A program made the translations under genes and the position numbers. The notes below the pieces were generated by a model, which worked only from the letters and a program-made list of their open reading frames with translations, was not told where the DNA came from and did no database searches. From positions 2,046,001 through 2,110,000 of the forward strand of contig JANATF010000007.1 in assembly GCA_029449245.1 (NCBI GenBank): 64,000 nucleotides of DNA, given 5' to 3'. Shown piece after piece: positions 9,113 through 18,133 of the stretch; position 1 is the first letter of the stretch, and every line of letters begins with the position of its first letter. This DNA is from Mortierella alpina. Lineage: Eukaryota; Mortierellomycota; Mortierellomycetes; Mortierellales; Mortierellaceae.

Positions 9113-11561
9113 TTATGGTGTCGAGTTGTCGTCTTGACACGATCCACGGTTCCATTTTGACTTTGCAAAGACACGGTACATCGTGTTGATATCGACATCA
9201 TGGCGGTAAGGGGCAGGGTTGTGCTCAGTACTTGCGGGATCTAGCCTTTTCAGAAGACGCTCCATCTCGTCTGAAAAAAAATCCAGCCAGATCACATCCA
9301 CGAGATCATGGTCGTCCAAGTCCTTGGGCAGTGCTGTCGAGACGTAGGTCGGTGCTTGGACTTGAGGGATGGGTGTATGAGGCCAGTCATCACCTCCGTA
9401 TCCATAGTCATCCTTGGTCACATATCCCGGAGTGTAAACTCGATCGGACCGAGTGGGGGGGTTTTGAACGTTGGGTGCCTGAGCAATGACTCCATTCAAG
9501 TGTGAAAGTATTTGTTTGGCAATCTATAGGACCAGACAAGGCAGACTGTCAATGATTAGCCAGACTCAAGGCGTTCAATACGGTGTAAACGAGGCATCAA
9601 CGAGGCATCGGCACCTTACCTTGGAACGAACAGTAGCAAAGACAAATCGGTAGTCGTAAGGACTGACCACAAACGTGTCATCGATAGTAAAAGGCCCCTG
9701 GAAGATGTCAAACCGGTGTGATAGGGTATGGATAAAGACCACGCCAGGATGAGGACGAGACCGCTTTACGACTGCAAATGGCAACACCTCTGAGGTGGCC
9801 AAATGCAGGACTGAGCGAGGATCGGTGGCTGGATACTGTGAGAGATAATAGTGTTGAGGTGCACATCCGATCGTGTCCGTCAAGTTCAGCGAATGTCGTA
9901 GGGCGGATATCTCTTTAGTGATTTGGCGCCCTTTCCATGTGTCAAACTTTTGAGCCGCATGTGCGAGTGAATGTGTCTTGAAGGTATGGACGTTGTTGTC
10001 GAGGTAGCGACGGCTGATTGTCAAGTTCTTTCCAACGCAGCTCGTCTCAACACGACAGGTTTGGTCGTGGATCCCATCGACAGAGAGCCATCCAATGGTC
10101 TCGAGAAAGCGTCCACTCGCCATGCCTACAGCACGGGCATCGTACTGGATAAAGTCCCGTACGTGCGCATGACCACCCATAAAGATGATGGGTTTGGACG
10201 GATGCTTGGCGCGGATGGCCTGCACGACTACCATCGCCTCTGGCCACCGGATCGGGACATGTGCAACGATGAGGTACAGATCCACGTCCTCTTTCAAGGT
10301 TTTTTGAAACCAAGGCAGTGTCACCGTGACACTCGAAGGCTCAACAACGGCCCTGCTTGCGGTCTTGTTGAAGTTGTAATGGAACCCGTAGCTCATCACG
10401 CGTGCTATGAGCATACACGAAACATTGTTAGGGTTAGAAGGCGTCAAAGAGTGTCGACGACTGCGCGGACAGAGAGCATATCAACACGTGTAGCACTTAC
10501 TGCCATATTTGAGGCGGAACATGTTGTACAAGTTTCCCACAGGGATGCGTTCATTAGTGACACCATCCTTGACGAACGTGTTGGAGGTCTAGCAAGGGCA
10601 TTGGCGATAATAGTATCGGATCCAACTAAAATTAGAGACTGGCACCCCTCGCCCGCGATATTGAAAGCAACGACAACACACAGACTCTACCAGGTAGCGT
10701 TTGCCCCATCTGGGTGCAAAATTCTTGAAGGTATCCTCAATCACGCTGTTTTGCATGAGCTCATGGTTACCAATAGATAAGGCATCATCTATCGATGCAA
10801 GTGTACAAGCCAGGTTAAATAATCATTCCTCTGTCCGTTGTACAGTACAGTGCGCCTTGCTTCCTTAATGACCTACAGTTGATCTCGAAGTGCAAGGGCA
10901 AGATATAGAAGAATTAGTCTGAATGGCTGAATGATCCATTGAGATTGAGCTGGCTAAAAGGTCACCCGCAACACTCACCTTTTCAAAGATAGGGTTTGCC
11001 AGCTGGCCGTCCAGTTCCGTTGCATCTGTGAGGCCAGTGCCATGATGCAGATCTCCAGAGTCGACAACGAGCAAATCCTGCCGACGTAGGCTCGCCTGCT
11101 GCCTCATATGGAAGAGGAATGAGGCAAAGTCTCCAAAGTCGGCAGAATAAGACTCCTCTTTGGTGTGTCTACACGTAGTATTTAGAAACGCCATCAGCGT
11201 GCTGCTGGAAGGGAGCTGAGAGTTGAGGAGGATATAGAAAACAGGTTCCTGACCCTACTCACCCAGAGAGCCAGCCGTGCGTGTCTATATTCAAGCAACA
11301 AGGTAATGCACAAGGTGAGCGGGTTGTACTTGCATGGGACCACGGACAACTCTATGCGCATAAGCGATGCTCATCTCGTTTCTTTGTCATGCGGTGTGTT
11401 GTACCTGTTGTGTGGATAATGTTTACTTGACCCCATGTCAAAGGCCGCAGAGGGACGGGGTCCGGGTGCGGGGCGCCTGGTTGAAAACGCCTACCCAGCG
11501 GGACATGGGCGGTAGCCACAGCAGCAACTGCCAGAAAGCTTAACAGTGCTGAGATGTGCAT
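9113..11561 (-). CDS. Secreted calcineurin-like metallophosphoesterase / 5'-nucleotidase-type
   Basis: Eight exons: 11405-11561, 11263-11284, 10979-11168, 10877-10883 (7 nt), 10691-10788, 10501-10588, 9620-10404 and 9113-9523; all phases agree and give 585 residues. A signal peptide starts the protein (MHISALLSFLAVAAVATA). The metal-binding motifs of the family appear in order: IIHTTDTHGWLSGH, VDSGDLHHGTG, the GNHEL motif after the microexon, and MGGHAHVRDF. The C-terminal half resembles the 5'-nucleotidase-like fold of the fungal YHR202W/SMN1 group, so hydrolysis of a phosphomonoester or nucleotide in the vacuole, wall or medium is likely; the substrate is unknown. Introns are 88-120 bp. Exon 4 supplies only ATCAACT and completes the segment INYDALSIGNHEL. 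Confidence 0.85.
10877..10883 (-). other. 7-nt microexon of the phosphoesterase gene
   Basis: The bases ATCAACT lie between an acceptor (CTTCGAG) and a donor (GTAGGT). Without this exon the flanking exons do not share a reading frame. With it they read FEK-IN-YDALSIGNHEL, the expected conserved sequence of the family. Confidence 0.75.
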
Positions 11562-12362
11562 TTTTTTTTCAAAGTGGCAGGTTGAAATGGAGGATGAGTT
11601 TGCCATGAGTGAATGAAAGTGAATGAATTGAGCAGATGCAGCGAGGGGTAGAGAAGTGGGAGAGTGTTTGAGTGAAGGCGGAGACCGTAGCATTGTCAGC
11701 GTTGACAGCAGCGTTTCTGGCGCTGTGCTCTCAAGGGACCACGGCCGAGGGGTCTGCTCTCGCGTTGATGTCGTACAGTATGTATCTCCTGCGTATCAGA
11801 TGGGAGCGAGGAGATGGGCAGGCTAGCAGCGGCGATAGTGTTGCGGCAGAGCAGGGCGGATTGAGGAAGATGGGCAAGCAGTGGGCAGGCAGTGGGCAGG
11901 CAGCCTAGAGATGCAGACCGGCCAAGAGAGATCCTGCGGTAGGACAAAGGACGAGGACGAGGACGAAAGATCTTTTCTGCCCAGCGGAGCGCCGATCTCT
12001 TTTCATCTCCCTGCGGACGCACCCTTAAGCTCGGGTTTTTTTTGCTGTTTTTGGCCTTTGTCCGCACCCCCTTTGCTCGGCCACTGTTGTTCTGTCCATC
12101 CTCATTCATCCCCCAGCTCGCCCATGGCCACTGCGCCAATTCCCTGCCCCATTTTCTGCCTCCCTTGCCCCTAAGCTCCCCGTCCTCATCATCATCCTCG
12201 CTCTTGCAGTCATATCAGACCCAGCAGCTCTCCAGCCACGCTTCCCTCAGCCAGCAAGCTCCTTGTTACAGAGCGTTCCTTCAGAGTTCAGGCTCGTCAA
12301 GAAAGGGAAAAAAACCAAGCTCCACCCCTAACCCCAGCAAGACTTAGCAAAGCAGCAGACGC
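11562..12362. other. Divergent promoter between phosphoesterase and CxxC gene
   Basis: No gene seen. The ORFs here are short and Ser/Pro-rich. The right half is pyrimidine-rich and probably contains the leader of the gene starting at 12363. Confidence 0.5.
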
Positions 12363-13066
12363 ATGTGCGAAAGGACCATCTGTCAAGATTGTGGAAAATA
12401 CTCCTGGACAGGTAATAACCCTGGCTTACCAACCCTGGCCCTATGCTGCTGAGGTTGAAAAGTACACCCCAACACCTCCATGCATGCAAACTCGACCGTG
12501 GTTGCTGGACTTTCCTGGCTTTCTTCCACATCCAAGACCCTATTTATTAATTTGCTCATCCTGTCTCTCACTCTATCCTTCTACTCTCGTGCTATATATC
12601 TTTATTAGGTTGTGGCCAGCACATTGCCCAGGTCCTGGCCGGCCTGCAGCTAGAGCAAATCTGCTCCTGCGATGACGACCGCGACAGCGAGCACTCATGG
12701 GCTTCCCTCAAGAGCAGCCGTACCACCGACGCAATGACAGCCACAGCAACCAATCAGCGTGCGCTACCCCGATACCCTTTGCCCTTTACGCCCTCCTCCT
12801 CGTCTTCCTCTCCCACAGCGAACTCAGAGGTTTCTCCGCCACAGGCTGATTCCGCAGGTCATTGTCCAAATCCGTCGCCGGTCGAATACAAGCTATCCAA
12901 GATCTCATCAGCATCCGCAGAAGCCGCTGCGGTACGGATGGCGCAACAGGCCGCTGCGCTCGAGGAGCTCAGGAGGATGAAGGAAAACAAGGAGAAGGAG
13001 CTCAAGGTGGCCAATGAGAGTGCGCTTCAAAGGCTACTCCACGGCCTCTCCGAGTCGACGGACTAA
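12363..13066 (+). CDS. Small CxxC/CGxH-type conserved protein
   Basis: Two exons, 12363-12411 and 12609-13066, joined across a 197-bp intron (donor GTAATA, acceptor TATTAG); 168 residues. The first exon is only 49 nt and supplies the conserved start MCERTICQDCGKYSWTG; the join continues CGQHIAQVL and ends the motif at CSC. The pattern of Cys, Gly and His (CxxCGK, then W-x-G-C-G-x-H, then CxC) matches a small uncharacterised family I recall from fungi, plants and protists, and looks like a metal-binding knuckle. The remainder is a Ser/Pro linker and a charged helix at about 120-165. No function is known to me. Taking the second exon alone would give a 110-residue protein lacking all the conserved cysteines. 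Confidence 0.75.
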
Positions 13067-13251
13067 TCCAGGGCAATTGTTACGCCGACTGCACGTCCTT
13101 TTGACTTGGGGAGGATCCATATAAGACTTTATATATGACTTGATACATGCTTTTTTTTTGTTCGGGGTATGTATTGTACACAAAAAGGAAAGAAAAGAAA
13201 AGCCTGACTATATAAAAAAGATATTGAAAAAGAAAAAGCCTTTGGGTTCCT

Positions 13252-15849
13252 TCAGTTCAGGAACAGCTTGTTGACAGCACGCTTGAATTTGAACATGCCC
13301 CCCTTCTTCTTGGGCAGCGACCCACCGGGGCCAGCAATTCCATGGCCCCACGAACGCGATGCATACTCCTCATCGTCCTCATCGTCCTCATCCTCCTCGT
13401 CATCGTCATCGTCGTCAGGTCCCAGTCGGATATCAGACTCGTGCGCCATGTCATAGTCGTACTCGTCCTCATCATCGTAGTCATACTCATCCTCGTAGTA
13501 AAACTTGGAGTTGGCCTTCTCCTCATCATAGTTGGGATTCCCGATCCACGGCGCGAGCGTGACGACCACCTCTGCTGGCGTGGGCGTAAACGGAGTATTG
13601 TAATACGCCGCATCATATTCCGGATCAAAGTTCTGGACCGGACCACCCTTGCCCTCCTTGCCCGCTGCATTCTTCTTGGCCTGCAGTAGCTTCTTTCTCG
13701 CCTTCTTGTCCAAGACTGGAGGCGGTGGCGGCGTTTCCGCACGCTCAATGGAGACAATCGTGATCATGTCGCCAAAGAGGACTTTGCGTGGCCCGTGTGC
13801 TTCCTTGGCCCTCGCGCGTGCAATTGGGGTCTTGACTAGGGTTGATTTCAGGCCACGCGAAGAGCTAGGATATCCTCCATGTTGCATGGAGGAAGATGTT
13901 GCCGAGACTGCTCCATGGCTGTAGGATCGGGATCGCTCACCCAGCAGTGGCGGTTGTTGTTGTTGACTCGAGCCTCGCGAAGGTGTAGGCGGAGTGGGTG
14001 AGGTTTTAGCAGAGTAGCCAGATCCAGTTAGGTCGAGCTGCGAAGTGGATCCATGCATACGGTACGAGGTGCTCTGCGATGTTTTGTACGGCTGATGATA
14101 CTGTTGTGGACTCTGGCTCTGGCTCTGGCTCTCGCTGTGGCTGTGGCTGTGGCTACGGCTGTGGGATTGACTCTGGCTGCTGTGGTGGCCTTGCGAAGAA
14201 TGAGAGTAATGATGCTGGTGATGGTGCTCACGATGCTCCTGGTGTCTGTGGGATTGGGCATGGCGACTATGCTCTGAAGCTTTCACTGGTCCCTGGCTAC
14301 GTCCATGGCTCGATTCAGAGCGGTGTCCATGTGCCGTTGGCTCATAGCGATCCGAGGCTCGCATAGCAGATTGGCTTTGATTAGAGTTGCTCCTCGCCCG
14401 CGAGGATCCCTGAGAGAGAACGTGCGAATCTTGATTGTAAGAATGTCCAGAGGCTGTGCTTGAGACAGAGGGGGAGGCCTTGTGTCGGTTGATGGTCGCA
14501 TCCACTACATCTGCAAAACTACCAAAGGAGTCTGACGTTTGGGTATCCAGGGAAAGTACAGGGGGCTGGGAGCTGCTGGATGTCCGACCGTTGCTGGAGT
14601 TTGAGTTTGAGTTGGTGTTCATGGTATGACTGTGATGTGGGCGCCTCGAGGTGTCCTTGGGCGGGGGGTCGGGTCTAGACTCCTTTGCATTGTACGATGG
14701 TTCGTTGCCACGGTAATGGCCGCTAATGTGGTTTCGGTTGTTATTGTCAGAGCCCGATGGATGAGATGGAGATACAACGGAGGAGCCAGAAGAGGACGAT
14801 GTCCGGGGTTGAAAAGCAGGGGCCGAAGGATGAGAGGTTGAAACATACAAAGAGTTGGGAGCCTGATCTTTGGGAGGCGGAGGGGGTCGCTTGGTGTAGG
14901 CCCGCGCAGAGCTGGAGGCAGACGAGGACGAGGCGGTGGAGGATGACTTTGCGAGCGAGTCGCGGCTCTCCTGGGCCGCACCTGCGTGCAGGTACAGGTT
15001 GAATTTTGCAGACGCAGGATTCATAGGCGATGAAGACACGCTGTTGTCGCGACTCCGTGTTCCTGTGCGATCGCTGCCTGGCTCCCGGCGCAACGGGCCA
15101 TCTGAGGAGGAGGAGGAGGAATGATTGTCTCTCAGTGTAGTCGGAGTAAGTGACGGAGCAGAAGAAGGTACTGGCGCTCGCCTTGACGCCGTATTCGTTT
15201 GTTGGGCGTTGAGTGAGCGCGAGACTGGAGGGGTAGGCGGCTGTGCAGTGTGAAGGTTCTTCCAGCTTGGTAACTTTGAGGCGGGCGAGGTGGGCGAGGC
15301 GGGTTCCTCGTCAGAGTCGCAGTATTTGTCGAGAATGTCGCCAAAGTAGCTCTCCTCGTCGTCATCGTCATCCTTATCGTCGCCCTTGTCGTCCTGTTCC
15401 TGGTTCCAAGCAGTCGTAGGATGAGGAGGAAGCGGTTTCTGCGCTGCCTTGCTGTGGCGAATGCTCTCCTGAAGGTTGAACTCGTCCATTTCGGTAGGCT
15501 GGATGATTCGGAAGCCCCGATTCGATCGTCTGTTCACGGGCTTTGGAGCCTCCTGGAGATCGACGCCCGAGTCGAGCTGTCGGATGTCGACCAGACTGCT
15601 GGCCAGCGAGACTGTCGAGGGCGACGAGGGCAGGGACGAGTGGAGGTTGGTTGCAAGATCATCCTGTAGCGACAGCTGGGAGAGAGATGAGCCCAGGGCA
15701 GAGGCACCTGCGGGATCTGGGATGGCTCTCTTGCTCCGATGAGGACGGTGGGGTGCTGAGTGCGCGTGAGCGTTGGCGTGGTAGTGGTTGGGGTGGTTGC
15801 TGACCTCTAGGTTGTGTCTCGAGGGCTCATGATGATGTCGCCCCGACAT
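13252..15849 (-). CDS. Large disordered Ser/His-rich protein, function unknown
   Basis: One exon, 865 residues from the ATG at 15849. The frame stays open upstream to 16080, but that part is a translated minisatellite, so I chose the inner ATG. The protein is mostly low complexity: Ser/Pro-rich, an Asp run near 135-145, a His/Ser/Gln zone near 520-600, and an Asp/Glu/Tyr stretch near the end. Ordered-looking segments are few: RGFRIIQPTEMDEFNLQESI near the N-terminus, GPRKVLFGDMITIVSIERAE (K689-F692 is a KVxF motif), and a basic-hydrophobic C-terminus, GGMFKFKRAVNKLFLN. The KVxF motif could dock protein phosphatase 1, which is inference only. I do not recognise the family. Confidence 0.7.
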   Translation of the reverse strand: MSGRHHHEPSRHNLEVSNHPNHYHANAHAHSAPHRPHRSKRAIPDPAGASALGSSLSQLSLQDDLATNLHSSLPSSPSTVSLASSLVDIRQLDSGVDLQEAPKPVNRRSNRGFRIIQPTEMDEFNLQESIRHSKAAQKPLPPHPTTAWNQEQDDKGDDKDDDDDEESYFGDILDKYCDSDEEPASPTSPASKLPSWKNLHTAQPPTPPVSRSLNAQQTNTASRRAPVPSSAPSLTPTTLRDNHSSSSSSDGPLRREPGSDRTGTRSRDNSVSSSPMNPASAKFNLYLHAGAAQESRDSLAKSSSTASSSSASSSARAYTKRPPPPPKDQAPNSLYVSTSHPSAPAFQPRTSSSSGSSVVSPSHPSGSDNNNRNHISGHYRGNEPSYNAKESRPDPPPKDTSRRPHHSHTMNTNSNSNSSNGRTSSSSQPPVLSLDTQTSDSFGSFADVVDATINRHKASPSVSSTASGHSYNQDSHVLSQGSSRARSNSNQSQSAMRASDRYEPTAHGHRSESSHGRSQGPVKASEHSRHAQSHRHQEHREHHHQHHYSHSSQGHHSSQSQSHSRSHSHSHSESQSQSQSPQQYHQPYKTSQSTSYRMHGSTSQLDLTGSGYSAKTSPTPPTPSRGSSQQQQPPLLGERSRSYSHGAVSATSSSMQHGGYPSSSRGLKSTLVKTPIARARAKEAHGPRKVLFGDMITIVSIERAETPPPPPVLDKKARKKLLQAKKNAAGKEGKGGPVQNFDPEYDAAYYNTPFTPTPAEVVVTLAPWIGNPNYDEEKANSKFYYEDEYDYDDEDEYDYDMAHESDIRLGPDDDDDDEEDEDDEDDEEYASRSWGHGIAGPGGSLPKKKGGMFKFKRAVNKLFLN

Positions 15850-15904
15850 TGAATGAGGTTTCTGCTTGGTCTCGGGTCTGCAAGACGAGGACAAGAGGGT
15901 GGGG

Positions 15905-16012
15905 GTGATGAAGGGGATGAAGGGGATGAAGGGGATGAAGACGAGGGATGAAGGCGAGGGATGGGCAGAGGATGAGGAGACGAGGAGACGAGGAGACGAG
16001 GAAGCGAGGGAA
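15905..16012. repeat. Minisatellite AAGGGGATG / GAGGAGACG
   Basis: About four copies of a 9-bp unit AAGGGGATG (15907-15943), then a related 9-bp GAGGAGACG-like array (about 15970-16010). It sits just upstream of the chosen start of the disordered-protein gene and keeps that frame open because 9 is a multiple of 3. Confidence 0.75.
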
Positions 16013-16222
16013 ACGAGCAAGAGTCTATTGTTTGTTTTTGTATTCGAGTCTATTTCCCTATTTTTTTCGTGCACACCCACGCTTCCCTGGAGCGGTTGTC
16101 CTTGCGCCTTGTTGCTCTGCTGAGCAGCCCCCGTCCGTCATGAATCATGATAATATTGTTGAGAGCTTCATCCAATATTACAGTACATGTAGTCTGGACA
16201 CCCCCGCTGCATGTACGCCCGA

Positions 16223-16242
16223 TGCATCTGATATCAGATGCA
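16223..16242. promoter_or_regulatory. 20-bp perfect palindrome
   Basis: TGCATCTGATATCAGATGCA is a perfect inverted repeat without spacer, in the divergent upstream region about 370 bp from the start at 15849. A dimeric DNA-binding protein site is plausible; no factor is assigned. Confidence 0.45.
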
Positions 16243-17385
16243 GGATATCTGCGTACCCGATGCAACGTACCAGCACAGTCCAGTGCAGCAGTGCAGCACT
16301 GCAGCAGGGACCAGCTTGTCCGATCCAAGCCATGTCCTGCGGCGACAGGGATGTGGACCGCCACTCCATGCTCGCTTGCTCGATGCCGCCCCCTGTGCTG
16401 AGCTTGCGATGTGCCTTTTTTCTAACCGGCGTTATGAACCATGGATCATGGGCCCTGTCGTCCTCCCCCCACCCCCTTCTCCTCCCGCGCAGCAGATAGA
16501 GAACCGCGCCCTTGTTGCCTCCTATGTACGTGTGCACGCAGCATGGCTGTGCACCCTGGCTCTGCTCATGCGGGCAGGGCACTGCTGTCTGTCGGTCCCT
16601 CCCCCGGAGACTCAAAGATGAATTATCCACCCCGCATCGTCTCATTGGCCTCGCCCGCCATACCCAACTTACTTGGCGCCACCATTTTTTAGTTTTGAGT
16701 TTGTTTGCGCATGGTGGCGACCTCTCTCCTTCTCTCTCCCTCTCTATTTATCTCTCTCTCTCTCGCTCTCGTTCTCTATCTCGCTCTCTTCTCTCACTCA
16801 CACTCTTTCTCTCTCTTTCACTCTCTATTTTTCTCTCGCCATTCGACCCCTCATCATAACGCCGAGACTTCGTGGTCCATTGGTCCTTCCTCTCCTTGTG
16901 CATCCCAATCCGCCTCATTGTCTCCACATTCTCCGCCTCTTACTCCGCTCCACGCGCGACAACCACGTTTTTTTTGGTTTTCGCAGCATAGCACGCGTCC
17001 TTTGTTGGCTTGCCTGCACAGCGCACGCGCAGGACCTCAGGTAGCTTGACAGGGCACTCTCCGCACCTCAACAGCGCCCAGGTCGGCCAGAGATTTCTTC
17101 TTGCTCAACCCCCTTCTCCTTACCTGACGCAGCACCCCCTTTAATTGAGCGAGTACAGCGAATACCAGCTCGACATTTTCATTTGGTTCTTGACCATCCC
17201 TCACTTCTTCCTCTCTCTTTCTTCTCTCGCACTTCATCCTTCACCCCCTTGTTTCTTTTTTTTTTTCTCTTTGGTCGCAGTCGGACTGAAGGCCGGGTGT
17301 CCCGTGATTGCTTATTGACTGTGCACTCACTTTGCCCACCTTTGGGGCACGTACAAGATTCGCTTCCACACCACGACCTTTCGTT

Positions 17386-17416
<31 letters not shown>

Positions 17417-18133
17417 TTTCTCTCTCCCCACTTTTCTCTCCTGCACTTCACTTCACTTGTCCCTTATCCTGATCGCCTTCTCCTTTACCCGATAGCCCTC
17501 ATCCGGTAATCTTGTCTCTCTCTCTCCCTCTCTCTCTATTTCTGTCTCTCGCTCTCTCTCGCTCTCTCTCGTTCACGCGCAGTCCATACTTCACAGACAT
17601 TCGCCCACACAGCACGCTGGGAGATAGTCGACAGCCAGGCACCAACCTTACCTCAATAGCGGCGGCCCGACCATACTCTTTCACCTGGACTGCTATTCCT
17701 GATTGCTTGATTGCTTTGCCTGACACATCACCCACTGGCACATCTCCCTTATTTTCCACCCAGTGCTCGGGCTTGACTCCTGTGAACCCAAAAAAAAAGA
17801 GAGCAAGGCACCAGGACCCCTTGCACAACCAAGCTGATACTCTTTTCTACGTTGTTGTGTCCAACAGAGGAGCAGAAAACCCTATCTCAGTGCATCTCAT
17901 CGGCACTCACCTTCCCAAAGCGGACCCTTTTTTTCTTCGCCCCCCTTCACCTCACGCCTGTGTTCGTCCTCGTCGTTCCCGAAGAAAGACTTCACCACAC
18001 TCCTTCTCAACCCACCCCCGCTCGAATTCTTGCGCTACATCCTTGTTCCTACTCTTCCTAACATCCTTTTGCCACCGCTGCATCTTCTATGCGATAGAAT
18101 CCTATTTATCCTGCGGTCCTCTTCCCTTGCCGA

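Larger units (their letters stand above)
15850..18133. other. 2.3-kb divergent upstream region with palindrome and CT tracts
   Basis: No supported gene. From left to right: 9-bp tandem repeats (15905-16012), a 20-bp palindrome (16223-16242) followed by CAGTGCAG-type repeats (16270-16310), long CT tracts (about 16720-16840, 17385-17420, 17510-17575), and a pyrimidine-rich leader up to position 18133. It separates the starts of two divergent genes, so both promoters lie here. CT-rich leaders of this kind precede several other genes in the window. Confidence 0.55.

Noticed and set aside
13257-13757. 166-codon Arg/Met-rich minus-strand ORF
   Set aside because: It is a second frame of the Asp/Glu-rich end of the disordered-protein gene, produced by GAN-codon composition.
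16720-17580. Ser/Leu-rich ORFs in CT tracts
   Set aside because: They are translations of simple CT repeats in a promoter region, open in more than one frame.
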